A DNA stretch of 35,312 nt from Kiritimatiellia bacterium (GCA_018401235.1 JAGYLC010000010.1:1-35312), one strand, 5' to 3'; counted from the first letter of the stretch, positions 1 through 8,672 are shown. Made by a program: numbers and translations. Notes: generated by a model not told the origin, from the sequence alone.

Positions 1-1
1 A

Positions 2-181
2 CTGGAGACTCCGGAGGCGAATTTGGTGGCGGGAATGAAATGGTTCCAGGGAGCATACACTCAGCGTTTCAATTCCATGTTCAAGCGGCGTGGGCATCTG
101 TATCAGGGACGCTACAAAGCGATTCCTGTGGCAACTGATCCTCAGGATGGTGGCTTGGAGTATTTCCGTGAGGTGACATGA
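2..181 (+). pseudogene. REP-associated tyrosine transposase (Y1_Tnp / RAYT) fragment
   Basis: Reading the plus strand from base 2 gives 59 codons to a TGA at 179-181. The peptide contains GMKWFQGAYTQRFN and RRGHLYQGRYKAIPV, the conserved block of IS200-like REP-associated tyrosine transposases just upstream of their usual HLNP region. The 5' part lies outside the window. The reading frame stops at YFREVT, before the expected YIHLNP-like continuation, so the C-terminus is missing and the gene is probably dead. No second copy or intact insertion element is visible in the window. Such proteins normally process hairpin REP sequences, and two hairpins lie immediately downstream. The family call rests on remembered motifs, not a search. 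Confidence 0.72.
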
Positions 182-182
182 A

Positions 183-248
183 GACGCGTAATCAAAACCC
201 GCGTCATGATTTGAATCGTTGCGCACAGCGGCTGAAGCCACCGTGCGC
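183..248. repeat. Two stem-loops downstream of the transposase remnant (REP-like)
   Basis: Bases 183-188 (GACGCG) are complementary to 200-205 (CGCGTC) around an 11-nt loop. Bases 221-226 (GCGCAC) pair with 243-248 (GTGCGC), enclosing an inner GGCT/AGCC stem. The pair sits right after the RAYT fragment, where REP/BIME hairpins are usually found. The hairpins could equally act as a terminator or barrier, although no T-run follows. Confidence 0.4.
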
Positions 249-354
249 TTTCGATCATTCGTAAAAAATAGACCAAGCGCTACATTGTCCGTTGATACAA
301 ATTTTTGGAATTTTCTTCGGTTGTGGGCAAAATTTGGGGTATGGGCATAAGCAT

Positions 355-1377
355 ATGAACACGGAACCCTTGACTGAATCCGAAATTTCCGCCACCGTCG
401 CCACCCTGAAACGGGTTCGGGCGGAACTGAATACTGTCTTGTTCGGGCAGGAAGAGCTGATTGATCAGGTGGTGGTCTGCCTGCTTGCGGGTGGACATTT
501 GCTGTTGGAGGGCCTGCCGGGTCTGGGGAAAACCGAACTGGTTCGCTCCCTCAGTCGGGTGCTGGGTCTGGAGTCCAAGCGCATTCAGTTCACCCCGGAT
601 CTGCTGCCGGGTGACATTACCGGAAATCCGATGCTGCAGGATGTGGATGGAGTGCGGAGCTTTGTGTTTCAGCCCGGCCCTCTGTTTGGTCAACTGGTGC
701 TGGCGGACGAAATCAACCGGGCCAGTCCCAAAACCCAATCGTCGCTGTTGGAGGCGATGCAGGAGCATCGGGTCACCTGCATGGGGGTGCGGCACGAACT
801 GCCGAAGCCGTTTTTTGTCATGGCCACTCAGAATCCTATTGAACTCGAGGGAACCTATCCCTTGCCGGAAGCACAGTTGGACCGCTTTTTGTTTAAGTTG
901 ACCATTAGCGCAGGCGGACCGGAAGTCTTGCAACGGATCGTGGAGGAGCGTCGGCTGGGCGAAGAGGCGAGGGGAGAGGCGGTGATGCAACCGGATGAAC
1001 TGGTGGGCCTGATGAAGTTGACCGGGCGCATCCATTTGCCTCGGGTGGTATCCAATTACATTGCCCGGCTGGTGCACGCCAGTCACAAGGAACAGTCGAA
1101 GACGGCGGAGTCGATTAAATATGGTGCCAGCCCCAGGGCCGCTATTGGCCTGGCGGCGGCGGGTAGGGCGCGGGCGTTGATGCTGGGACGCGAAAACGTC
1201 AGTTATGACGACGTCAAGGCGGTGGCAATCCCGGTGTTGCAGCATCGTCTGGTGCTGGAATATCATGCAAAATTGGAAGGCTTTACCGGTGCTTCCGTGG
1301 CGGCGGCCCTGCTGGTAGAGGTGCCGGTTCACGCCGATCCGCTGCCGCCGGTAATTCAAGAGCGTGTTTCACCCTGA
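355..1377 (+). CDS. MoxR-family AAA+ ATPase
   Basis: This 340-residue protein is a complete MoxR-type AAA+ ATPase, a cytoplasmic chaperone-like ATPase usually working with von Willebrand A proteins in complex maturation or envelope stress. Walker A is GLPGLGKT (residues 53-60), Walker B is LVLADE (about 114-119), sensor 1 is the ATQNP segment (157-161), and PEAQLDRF follows (171-178). Length is typical. The ORF track extends it to a TTG at 292, but the ATG at 355 precedes the first conserved residues and is the more likely start. A secreted-protein gene and a STAS gene follow within a few bases, so the three are probably co-transcribed. The usual partners (DUF58, BatA/BatB-like proteins) are not in the window, so the client is unknown. 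Confidence 0.9.
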   Translation: MNTEPLTESEISATVATLKRVRAELNTVLFGQEELIDQVVVCLLAGGHLLLEGLPGLGKTELVRSLSRVLGLESKRIQFTPDLLPGDITGNPMLQDVDGVRSFVFQPGPLFGQLVLADEINRASPKTQSSLLEAMQEHRVTCMGVRHELPKPFFVMATQNPIELEGTYPLPEAQLDRFLFKLTISAGGPEVLQRIVEERRLGEEARGEAVMQPDELVGLMKLTGRIHLPRVVSNYIARLVHASHKEQSKTAESIKYGASPRAAIGLAAAGRARALMLGRENVSYDDVKAVAIPVLQHRLVLEYHAKLEGFTGASVAAALLVEVPVHADPLPPVIQERVSP

Positions 1378-1384
1378 TGCAGAC

Positions 1385-1963
1385 ATGAAACAGCTACTGA
1401 AATCATTTTTTTTCGTTTTGGGCGCAGCGGGGGTCCTTACGGCCTCCGCGCAGCTTGCATTACCGGAGGACTTTGAGGAAACCATTCGACCGGAGAGTTC
1501 GAGCAGACCTGAAACGCAGGTGGAAGAGCCGATGGACGAGGGGATGAAGCGCATGATGGACCAGATGACGGGTCGGAGTCTGCGTCAACCGATTCAGGAG
1601 CCTCCCGCCGAAGAATGGAATCGGATTCTGGAACAAATGAAGCAGCGGTTTCAACGCGGACCTGAACAAATTCGCGCCCGGGTGGTCCTGGCGGATGGCA
1701 GTCGGATTTCCGGCGACTTGCGCAACAGCAGTTTATTCGTACGGAATGCAGTGGGTGGCTTCCCTCTCCGCCTGCACGAAATCGAACGCATGCAGCCGGT
1801 GGAAGGGACGGATGGGCACTTTACCTTTGAACTCAGGGGAGGGGATCTCCTGCGTGGAAAACCCTCGCTTTCCGTGTTATCTCTCCAACGTACGGACGGT
1901 GGAGGCCAAATCGTGCGGATCTCCCATGTGCTGACCCTGATCCTGGAAATGGACGCTACCTGA
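1385..1963 (+). CDS. Secreted protein of unknown function
   Basis: A 192-residue protein starting at ATG 1385. The track start at 1364 would put residues in front of a good signal peptide. The N-terminus MKQLLKSFFFVLGAAGVLTASA is a basic, then hydrophobic stretch ending in a plausible signal-peptidase I site. The middle (about 25-90) is Glu/Met/Gln-rich and likely helical. The C-terminal part contains LADGSRISGDLRNSSLFV and FELRGGDLLRGKPS, the repeated 'hydrophobic, D/GG, x, G' strands seen in small beta-rich periplasmic domains that recur in planctomycete and verrucomicrobial proteins. It begins 7 nt after moxR and ends 2 nt before the STAS gene. It may be an envelope partner of the MoxR system (inference from position). 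I do not recognise a named family. Confidence 0.78.
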   Translation: MKQLLKSFFFVLGAAGVLTASAQLALPEDFEETIRPESSSRPETQVEEPMDEGMKRMMDQMTGRSLRQPIQEPPAEEWNRILEQMKQRFQRGPEQIRARVVLADGSRISGDLRNSSLFVRNAVGGFPLRLHEIERMQPVEGTDGHFTFELRGGDLLRGKPSLSVLSLQRTDGGGQIVRISHVLTLILEMDAT

Positions 1964-1965
1964 TT

Positions 1966-2358
1966 ATGTTTGAACTGACGCAACGCAAAAACGGATTTGT
2001 CCTGAAATTGGAGGGATTGCTTGATATCGGGCAGCTTCAACAGATTCAATTTCAACTTCGGGACGAGTGGGCGGGCATGGATTCCGGATTTTGCCTATTA
2101 GTGGATGTTTGCAGTTTCTCACTATTCACGGCGGATGCCCAGGCTTTGTTTGAGGGTCTGCTGGAAGAAGCCGAGGAGCAGGGCTTGCAACGCATCGCCG
2201 TACTGGGCGTAAGCACGAGGTTTGCCTCAGTTTTTTGTGACAGCATGGTGCGAACCGACCTGATGTCGATTTATCAATTTATGGACACCGCATACGAACC
2301 CAATTGGCAGCAGGAAGTTGACGAATGGCTGAATTTTCCTTTTGAGGTCGATGAATGA
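1966..2358 (+). CDS. STAS-domain protein (anti-sigma factor antagonist-like)
   Basis: A 130-residue protein filling one STAS fold: an initial beta-hairpin (MFELTQRKNGFVLKLEG), a helix (IGQLQQIQFQLRDEW), the central strand LLVDVCSFSLFTADAQALFEGL and a C-terminal helix. STAS proteins of the SpoIIAA/RsbV class bind anti-sigma kinases and are switched by phosphorylation of a Ser/Thr after the central strand. Here that loop reads VCSFSLFTADAQ, which offers Ser and Thr candidates but not the canonical D-S-[ST]. The gene follows the secreted-protein gene by 2 nt and is the third member of the moxR cluster. The fold call is fairly confident. The regulatory role is inferred. Confidence 0.7.
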   Translation: MFELTQRKNGFVLKLEGLLDIGQLQQIQFQLRDEWAGMDSGFCLLVDVCSFSLFTADAQALFEGLLEEAEEQGLQRIAVLGVSTRFASVFCDSMVRTDLMSIYQFMDTAYEPNWQQEVDEWLNFPFEVDE

Positions 2359-2409
2359 ACCCTATCCGTGATTTTTTAATTTAACAACCTAATCAACCCA
2401 ATCACATCT

Positions 2410-4032
2410 ATGAACCAGACTGTAACCGACACAACCGAATGGAAAAAATTAATCGATCATGCGGAGGAAATGTCCTCTCGACATCTTCGTGATCTGTTCA
2501 AGGAAGATCCGGATCGGGCGGACGCGTTTTCCCTGCAGGTGGAGGATGTGTATTTGGATTATTCCAAGAACCGGATCTCCTCGACCACATTGACACTTTT
2601 AATGGAGTTGCTGCGAGTATCCGGGGTGGAGGCGGCACGCGACGCGATGTTTGCGGGCGAAAAAATCAACCGGACCGAGGGTCGGGCGGTTCTGCACAGC
2701 GCCCTGCGTGCGCCTCGGGATGCGAACGTGATGGTGGACGGCGAGAATGTTATTCCCGCCGTGCATGCGGTATTGGACCGGATGGAGGCTCTCTCGACCC
2801 GGGTTCGCACCGGTGAATGGAGAGGACACACAGGGAAGGCCATCCGCAACCTGGTAAATATCGGGATTGGCGGATCCGATTTGGGGCCGGTGATGGTGAC
2901 CGAGGCCCTGAAATCCTTTACGGATCGAAATCTCTCGCTCTATTTCGTTTCCAATGTGGATGGGACCCATCTCGCGGAGTGTTTGCGATCTCTTGATCCA
3001 GAGGAAACCCTGTTTATCGTGGCCAGCAAAACATTTACTACACAGGAGACCCTGACTAATGCCCACAGCGCCCGCGCTTGGCTGCTGGAAGCTCTGGGGG
3101 AGGAATCGGCGGTTTCGAAACATTTCGTGGCCCTCTCCACCAATGCCGAGGCGGTGAAAGCCTTTGGAATTGATGAACAGAACATGTTTGAATTCTGGGA
3201 CTGGGTGGGCGGACGCTATTCGCTGTGCAGCGCCATCGGCTTGCCGATCATGATCGCGATTGGTCCGGAGAACTTCCGGTCGTTGCTGGACGGCTTTCAT
3301 ACCATGGATGAACACTTTCGCACCGCCGCCCCGGAGGAGAACCTGCCTATGATCCTGGCCATGCTTGGCGTGTGGTATAACAACTTTATGGGAGCGCACA
3401 GTCAGGCCATTCTTCCCTACGATCAGTATATGCACCGCTTCGCCGCCTATTTCCAGCAGGCGGACATGGAATCGAACGGCAAGTCCACGGACCGGCAGGG
3501 CCGACAGGTTGACTACCAAACCGGCCCCATTCTGTGGGGGGAACCCGGCACCAACGGACAGCACGCCTTTTATCAGTTGATTCACCAGGGCACAAAATTG
3601 ATTCCCTGTGATTTTATCGGGTTCGCCCGATCCCACAATCCGCTGGGAGACCATCACGTCAAATTGATGAGCAATTTCTTCGCCCAGACCGAGGCTTTGG
3701 CCTTCGGCAAAACCGAGGAACAACTGCGGGAGGAAGGGGTACCGGAAGAGTTGATTCCCCACAAAACCTTCGAGGGGAACCGACCGAGTAACTCCCTGTT
3801 GCTGCCGGAACTGACTCCCTTCAATTTGGGACTGCTGATCGCGGCCTACGAGCACAAAATCTTCACCCAGGGCATCGTCTGGAACATTTTCAGTTTCGAT
3901 CAATGGGGAGTGGAACTGGGCAAAGTCCTGGCCAAAGCCATTCTGCCGGAGCTGGAGGGTGACGCCCGTCCCGACGCTCACGACGGTTCTACTTCGAAAC
4001 TGATTGAAAGGTTCAAGCGGATGAGAGGGTGA
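2410..4032 (+). CDS. pgi: Glucose-6-phosphate isomerase
   Basis: A 540-residue cytoplasmic enzyme interconverting glucose 6-phosphate and fructose 6-phosphate in glycolysis and gluconeogenesis. The phosphosugar-binding signature [11 protein letters not shown] is at residues 150-160. SKTFTTQET, the [13 protein letters not shown] block, ESNGKS and the second PGI signature [17 protein letters not shown] follow in family order. The length matches bacterial Pgi (about 545), so the gene looks complete. It starts 51 nt after the STAS gene, so it may share its transcript or have its own promoter. A 513-codon antisense ORF over the same bases is a codon-bias shadow. Confidence 0.97.
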   Translation: MNQTVTDTTEWKKLIDHAEEMSSRHLRDLFKEDPDRADAFSLQVEDVYLDYSKNRISSTTLTLLMELLRVSGVEAARDAMFAGEKINRTEGRAVLHSALRAPRDANVMVDGENVIPAVHAVLDRMEALSTRVRTGEWRGHTGKAIRNLVNIGIGGSDLGPVMVTEALKSFTDRNLSLYFVSNVDGTHLAECLRSLDPEETLFIVASKTFTTQETLTNAHSARAWLLEALGEESAVSKHFVALSTNAEAVKAFGIDEQNMFEFWDWVGGRYSLCSAIGLPIMIAIGPENFRSLLDGFHTMDEHFRTAAPEENLPMILAMLGVWYNNFMGAHSQAILPYDQYMHRFAAYFQQADMESNGKSTDRQGRQVDYQTGPILWGEPGTNGQHAFYQLIHQGTKLIPCDFIGFARSHNPLGDHHVKLMSNFFAQTEALAFGKTEEQLREEGVPEELIPHKTFEGNRPSNSLLLPELTPFNLGLLIAAYEHKIFTQGIVWNIFSFDQWGVELGKVLAKAILPELEGDARPDAHDGSTSKLIERFKRMRG

Positions 4033-4195
4033 GAGGGGGAGTATGAGTGTGCCGCAAGGGCGTGGGGCTCTTACATTTCCCAGCGTTGCCTTTTTCAAAA
4101 AATCAGCCGTAGGAGGACGAGAACGATTGTTCATTTCCATTCGCAGATATAAATTAACATGGATTAATCAGAGTTTCTTCGATAAAGGGGTAGAA

Positions 4196-4867
4196 ATGGA
4201 CATAGAACATACTGAGATAGAAGCGGTGCTGTTTGATATGGATGGCACCCTAATCGACACGGAACGAATGGGGGCGGCCTCCTGGGATCATGCCGGAGAG
4301 GATGTGGGCCTGTTCGTGTCGGAGGACGTGAAGCGTCGGATGGTGGGACGCAATATGCTCGATATCCGTGCTTTGGTGGAGGAGGCCTTGCAGGGCGAGG
4401 ACGTGGACCCCCTGTTGGACCGGGCTAATTTTCATTATCATCGACTGGTCAGCGAATCCGTCCCTCCGATTAAACCAGGTGCGCTGGAGTTGTTGGAGTG
4501 GTTGAAGGAGCGATCCGTGCCGATGGCAGTGGCCACCTCCAGCCGGGCGCATCAGGCCGAGGACAAGTTGGGGCGAACCGGACTGCGCGAATTTTTTCAT
4601 TTTCTGATCGCGGGCGATCAGATCGACCGGGGCAAGCCGCACCCGGAAATTTTTCAGCGTGCGGCGGAAGGCTTGGGGCGGCCTATCGGCCATTGCGCGG
4701 TATTTGAGGATTCCCAGCCCGGAATCGAAGCGGCCCATTGCTCTGGTGCGTTTGCGGTGCTGGTGCCCGAATCGTGGCCCCCAGATCCTGACCTGGCTTT
4801 CTTTGCCCACGTCGTCCTGCAGGATCTGACCCGGGCCCCCGATGTGCTGGGGCCGCGATTAGCCTGA
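4196..4867 (+). CDS. HAD-superfamily hydrolase, beta-phosphoglucomutase / phosphatase type
   Basis: A 223-residue haloacid dehalogenase-like protein. Motif I VLFDMDGTLI carries the nucleophile Asp14 and Asp16. Motif II is VATSS (112-116), motif III is GKPHPEIF with Lys147, and motif IV is FEDSQPGIEAA with Glu171 and Asp172. The helical cap between motifs I and II (about residues 20-95) is the C1 type found in beta-phosphoglucomutase and small sugar- or phosphoglycolate phosphatases. The start at ATG 4196 is preceded by AAAGGGG at ribosome-binding distance. The longer track start at 4043 adds 51 residues without family similarity. The substrate cannot be read from the sequence. The adjacent pgi suggests, weakly, a sugar phosphate. 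Confidence 0.88.
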   Translation: MDIEHTEIEAVLFDMDGTLIDTERMGAASWDHAGEDVGLFVSEDVKRRMVGRNMLDIRALVEEALQGEDVDPLLDRANFHYHRLVSESVPPIKPGALELLEWLKERSVPMAVATSSRAHQAEDKLGRTGLREFFHFLIAGDQIDRGKPHPEIFQRAAEGLGRPIGHCAVFEDSQPGIEAAHCSGAFAVLVPESWPPDPDLAFFAHVVLQDLTRAPDVLGPRLA

Positions 4868-5405
4868 ATTACGATCAAGGAATATTTTCCGCATACCAAA
4901 TCCCGGCATTCGTCTTTTCAACGGAGGCGGGTGTTTGCACGGAGAGGCTCTTGCGGGTGAGTTCCACGGCCTGAGCATGGGCTCCTGCATCTTTCAGTTT
5001 GCATGCGAAGGCATCGCGGAGGAGAATGTCCTAAACGGAAACCGTTTCTATGGCCGCGCGCAATACATCGGCCATGGAATCCGGTGAGAAGGGTTTTTTC
5101 AAAAAGAAACGATGTGCATCCCCCATATTCATGGAAGCGGAGTGATTGGCGCCGGTAAAAAAGATCACGGGTATGTCCGTTTTGAGGGCTTGGAGTTTTT
5201 CCGCCCAGTCAATGCCGGAGCCGTCCGGATAGGAGTATAGTGGGCAGGGTACACATATGGATAAACGTTAGCAGGAAATATTCCACCCTTGGGAAAACCT
5301 CTAAATAGGCTAATATTAATTATTATATATTAATATAATTAGGTAGGCGAAGATCGGATCTTGATAAACTTGCAAAAACGATTCTCATCGGTCTTATTCC
5401 CGGTC
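4868..5405. other. Intergenic stretch between the HAD gene and the prenyltransferase gene
   Basis: Apart from the minus-strand receiver remnant, the stretch holds no intact ORF. From about 5300 to 5341 it becomes very AT-rich (ATTAATTATTATATATTAAT), unlike the surrounding sequence, and probably carries the promoter of the downstream prenyltransferase gene. I could not choose one -35/-10 pair with confidence. Confidence 0.45.
5031..5270 (-). pseudogene. Response-regulator receiver domain fragment
   Basis: On the minus strand, codons ending at a TAG (5031-5033) read YPDGSGIDWAEKLQALKTD, then IPVIFFTGANHS and HRFFLKKPFSPDSM. This is the second half of a CheY-like receiver: the region just after the phospho-acceptor Asp, the conserved Thr of beta-4 (FFTG) and the invariant Lys-Pro of beta-5 (KKPF). 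Upstream the frame reads PCPLYSYPDG, so the expected phospho-Asp and the N-terminal acidic pair are gone, and no start codon precedes it. Further in-frame sequence after the TAG (roughly 5030 to 4877) reads like protein but is not recognised. A decayed gene is the simplest explanation. Confidence 0.7.
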
Positions 5406-6239
5406 ATGAACGAGAAGATGTTGTCCTGGATCAAATTTGTCCGTTTGCCCACCGTACTCACGGTGCCGGGTGATTTGCTGGTGGGCGCGGCGGTGGTTGG
5501 TCGTGACGTGTCTTGGCCATCCGTGGTCGCGGTGGGGCTGGCTTATTTATTTGGCATGGCTCTAAATGATGTGATGGATGTTAAACAGGATCGAGTAGAA
5601 CGACCTGAACGTCCGCTGGCATCCGGTACGATTACGAGCACGCAGGGGAGGGTGGCGTGCACGGTTTTGGGCGTGGGAGCCTTGCTTATCCATCCTGAGG
5701 AATCACTGGGTCTGCTGCTGGGGCTGATTGTGCTGTACACCTTGCTCAAATCGGTCCATCCCCTCTTGGGAGCCCTGCTGATGGCGGCCTGTCGCGGTGC
5801 GGCAGTATGGATCGGGGCCGGGGCGCCTTGGGAACTTTCGTTCCCGTTGATCGGGGTGATGGGGTTTTGGATGCTGCTGATTGCGGGAATTACCCTGCTG
5901 GCGGACTTGGAGAACGACCCTGGAAAACCGGGAAGGGGACTGTCTGGAATAGTGGCGGGAGGTTGGCTGGGGGGAGTCACTTTGATCCTATTCAACTCGG
6001 GTTCCCCTTACTGGACGGGTATCCCATTTCTGCTTCTGGCGGCGATGCTGTGGCGGAATCATGTTGCCATCCGCCGTCAAGCATGTGTACTCCCACGAAA
6101 TATTGGCGTGTTATTATCCCTGCTGATTCCTTTACAGTCGCTGGTACTCATGGCGTATCAGCAGTTTCTCCCCGGGGCAGGGTTGTTGCTGACTTGGCCC
6201 TTGCTGCGATACATGGCAAAGCGGGTGGCAATGTCTTGA
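5406..6239 (+). CDS. UbiA-family membrane prenyltransferase
   Basis: A roughly 277-residue polytopic membrane protein with about eight or nine hydrophobic segments. The first Asp-rich motif is NDVMDVKQDRVERPERP (residues 54-70), the N-D-x-x-D-x-x-x-D...RP signature of UbiA enzymes that binds Mg-diphosphate. A second acidic motif, LADLENDPGKPGRG, occurs in the expected loop. The family transfers isoprenoid chains to aromatic or polyol acceptors in quinone, heme, chlorophyll or lipid synthesis. Nothing nearby identifies the acceptor. The ATG at 5406 is chosen; the track's TTG at 5361 adds 15 residues. Neither has a strong ribosome-binding site, so the exact start is uncertain. Confidence 0.85.
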   Translation: MNEKMLSWIKFVRLPTVLTVPGDLLVGAAVVGRDVSWPSVVAVGLAYLFGMALNDVMDVKQDRVERPERPLASGTITSTQGRVACTVLGVGALLIHPEESLGLLLGLIVLYTLLKSVHPLLGALLMAACRGAAVWIGAGAPWELSFPLIGVMGFWMLLIAGITLLADLENDPGKPGRGLSGIVAGGWLGGVTLILFNSGSPYWTGIPFLLLAAMLWRNHVAIRRQACVLPRNIGVLLSLLIPLQSLVLMAYQQFLPGAGLLLTWPLLRYMAKRVAMS

Positions 6240-6347
6240 ATAAGTAGGGGAAAACGCTTGCCCTTTGTTATTTTTATGTGCATAGAGATGCCCTTTCTTC
6301 CCCCAAATGCGGGGCATACAACACTAAAGATCTTTTGGAGATTTCCT

Positions 6348-6545
6348 ATGGGAACCGGACGTAAATTTAACAAAACCAATATCACCCGCCCCCGCAAAGG
6401 CGGCGCAGCCAAAGTCAACCGACAGAACACGCAGCGCAAACGCCTGATTGGCCTGGGCATGGACGAAGCCATAGTGGCCAAACTGAACCCGAAAGAAGTG
6501 CGGGATCACCTGAAGGCCCCGGCCAAAGTAACAGCCGCAAACTGA
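6348..6545 (+). CDS. Small basic protein (PVC-type), function unknown
   Basis: A 65-residue, strongly basic protein beginning MGTGRKFNKTNITRPRKGG and continuing VNRQNTQRKRLIGLGMDE, rich in Lys and Arg. The ATG at 6348 follows TTTTGGAG at good spacing. The track ORF starting at 6258 runs through the leader. The composition and the KFNKTN...RPRKGG beginning resemble a short basic protein family annotated in Chlamydiae and Verrucomicrobia (from memory). Its basic nature suggests nucleic-acid or ribosome binding, but that is inference. It ends 23 nt before fabI and is probably translated from the same message. Confidence 0.82.
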   Translation: MGTGRKFNKTNITRPRKGGAAKVNRQNTQRKRLIGLGMDEAIVAKLNPKEVRDHLKAPAKVTAAN

Positions 6546-6568
6546 AGTCGGCTTTAAGGAATCCTTAT

Positions 6569-7369
6569 ATGATCGAATCCGGAAAAACCTATGTGGTGAT
6601 GGGGCTGCTCGATGCGGATTCCATCGCCTTCGCCATCGGCAAAACCCTCGAGTCCTTTGGAGCCAAAGTGATTTTTACCGTTCAGAGCGAACGGATGAAG
6701 AAGATTTTCTTTGACCGCAGTAAATCCCTTACCGAAGCAGATCGCAGCAGTCTCGACATCCGCTTTTGCGATGTCACCGATGACCAAGAGGTCAAAACCT
6801 TGTTCGACGGCATCGACGGCGCAATTTCCGGACTGGTTCACTCCATTGCCTACAGCAACCCCAAGACTTGTTTGGGAGAGGAATTTCATACCGACGCCTA
6901 TGACGATCTGATGAAAGGCTTTCAAATCTCCGCAGTGTCGCTGGCCACGGTTACGCGGTACGCGCAACCCAAAATGACCGAAGGCGGATCCGTGGTGACC
7001 CTCACTTTCGCTTCCGAGCGCGCCTTCGCGTTCTACAACTGGATGGGTGTAAACAAAGCCGCGCTGGAAGCGGTGGTTCGCGGACTGGCCCGTCGCCACG
7101 GTAAAGATAACGTGCGCGTGAACGCGGTTTCCGCTGGACCTGTATTCACCATTGCCGCCAAACACATCCCCGGATTTGAAGAACTCGGAAACACCTGGGC
7201 CAAATCCAGTCCCCTCAGCTGGGACCCGAAGAAAGCCCAAGGCGAAGTGGCAGGTGCGGTTGCCTTCTTGTTGGGGCCCTATTCCAAGCAGATCACCGGC
7301 CAGACCCTCTACGTCGACGGTGGCGCCTCCATCATCGGCGGCGAATTGCTTCCCCACGAAGTGAACTGA
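6569..7369 (+). CDS. fabI: Enoyl-[acyl-carrier-protein] reductase (NADH), FabI-like
   Basis: A 266-residue short-chain dehydrogenase of the FabI type, which reduces trans-2-enoyl-ACP in the last step of each fatty-acid elongation cycle. Seen: an N-terminal nucleotide-binding segment with the SIAxxIG element (residues 18-24), HSIAYSNP (91-98), the catalytic pair Tyr156 and Lys163 in YNWMGVNK, then RVNAVSAGPVFTIAA and a C-terminal YVDGG. Numbering falls in register with E. coli FabI. In that alignment the Tyr146 position is Thr, next to Phe147, so the second conserved active-site Tyr is not kept. Length and order otherwise fit FabI. A divergent SDR with another substrate is possible but less likely. 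Confidence 0.82.
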   Translation: MIESGKTYVVMGLLDADSIAFAIGKTLESFGAKVIFTVQSERMKKIFFDRSKSLTEADRSSLDIRFCDVTDDQEVKTLFDGIDGAISGLVHSIAYSNPKTCLGEEFHTDAYDDLMKGFQISAVSLATVTRYAQPKMTEGGSVVTLTFASERAFAFYNWMGVNKAALEAVVRGLARRHGKDNVRVNAVSAGPVFTIAAKHIPGFEELGNTWAKSSPLSWDPKKAQGEVAGAVAFLLGPYSKQITGQTLYVDGGASIIGGELLPHEVN

Positions 7370-7464
7370 GTCTGTCCTCCCTATCTCACACAGAAGCTTT
7401 TTAAGGGCTCGCATCAGGCGGGAAAAGATCGTATAGATTTTGCAACCTTAGTCAGGAGTTTTGT

Positions 7465-8463
7465 ATGCATCTGTCCCGTTGTCTTGTTTGTTCGTTTTTT
7501 TTGGTTCTGCTTTCGGCCCGTGGGGAGGGGTGGATCGGGGGCGGGCGCAGCCAGTCTCAGACCATGCACGTAGAGGTATATGGAGGAATAGGGAAATTAG
7601 ACTCGATTTCCGGTCGGGTGCAGGAGACCCGAAATGGCAACATGATCAGCGGAGGGCTGAATACGGAGTTGAATGACCTCGGAATTAACGATGGCTCCGA
7701 ATCCTATTTGATCGGAGGGAAATTCATATGGAAATGGCTGAGTCTGCTGGTGGACTATCGGAGCAATACGATTGATGCCGCCGGTACTGCGGATACAGAA
7801 TTGAGATTAAATGTGGATTCAATTTCCTTTCAAGGCCAGAATCTGGAATATCTGTTGATCCCCGTGGACTCCACTTATCAGGTGGATTCCACCACCGACC
7901 TGCTGGGAGTCGGTTTACGCTTGACCCCCCTGACCCTCAATCCACAGGGCCGGATTCGCTTTACTCCCTGGATCCATTTGGGGGTGCAGTACATCCAGAC
8001 CGACTTTACGATTGATTCAGGTGGGACCGTCCGACTCGAGGCCGCCGGGTTCCAAGATCGCACCTACGCGGTGCAGGGGAGAGCGTCCGGCTCGGCGGAA
8101 TTGGTGATTCCCGAATATGGTCTGGGGGCGGAAGTTCGGATCCTCTTTCATGAACCGAATGCAACCGGCCCTGAATTGACCGTCTATGCCACTTGGAAAA
8201 TGCTCGATTTTGACGGGAATCTCAATACCATCGGCGTGAATGCGGATGAGTTCGATAATTTGGTTTTTGACTACAGCGCCTTGGAGTTGGGTCTGAATTT
8301 CTATTTTCCACTGGGAAGAGCCGCAGACCTGCTAGTTGGATTGTATATGGAGCAGGTGGAGGTGAATACGGGATTAACCTCGAAACCGAATCTGGGTGAT
8401 TTCACGCGGGAAGCCGATCTCGACTATACCCTCATCGGGCTCCGGGCTGGGCTTCGGTTTTAG
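7465..8463 (+). CDS. Predicted outer-membrane beta-barrel protein
   Basis: A 332-residue protein with a signal peptide (MHLSRCLVCSFFLVLLSARG) and alternating hydrophobic/polar segments typical of transmembrane beta strands, for example MHVEVYGGIGKL, RIRFTPWIHLGVQYIQTDF and LELGLNFYFPLG. The last strand, LIGLRAGLRF, ends in the C-terminal aromatic residue recognised by the BAM complex. The ATG at 7465 is preceded by AGGAG. It stands alone after fabI with its own leader. It resembles small OmpA/OmpW-like or DUF-type barrels, but no family signature is recognised. Confidence 0.72.
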   Translation: MHLSRCLVCSFFLVLLSARGEGWIGGGRSQSQTMHVEVYGGIGKLDSISGRVQETRNGNMISGGLNTELNDLGINDGSESYLIGGKFIWKWLSLLVDYRSNTIDAAGTADTELRLNVDSISFQGQNLEYLLIPVDSTYQVDSTTDLLGVGLRLTPLTLNPQGRIRFTPWIHLGVQYIQTDFTIDSGGTVRLEAAGFQDRTYAVQGRASGSAELVIPEYGLGAEVRILFHEPNATGPELTVYATWKMLDFDGNLNTIGVNADEFDNLVFDYSALELGLNFYFPLGRAADLLVGLYMEQVEVNTGLTSKPNLGDFTREADLDYTLIGLRAGLRF

Positions 8464-8672
8464 GAGAATCCCGCGGAACACAGGAGAGCCGGTGGGCGTA
8501 ACCGCCGCTTGCTTATCCCTACTTAAGCGGATTCCGCGTTGCATACATTCGGTTTTGAGCGAAGCGTGCTGTAGCCTCATTTCTCTCAAAATTGTATTCG
8601 AGCTTTCTTTCAGTTGCATCCCGCAGGAAATTCAGTATATAAACGCCCCTTTTCACCCTTCAGGAACTGATT

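Noticed and set aside
280-1359. 359-codon minus-strand ORF
   Set aside because: Antisense shadow of moxR with His/Gln/Arg-rich low-information translation.
2599-4140. 513-codon minus-strand ORF
   Set aside because: It is antisense to pgi, has no recognisable motifs and is explained by codon bias of the true gene.
8464-8672. RNA gene or small ORF between the barrel protein and leuC
   Set aside because: No tRNA-like fold, terminator or convincing ORF could be seen in these 209 nt.
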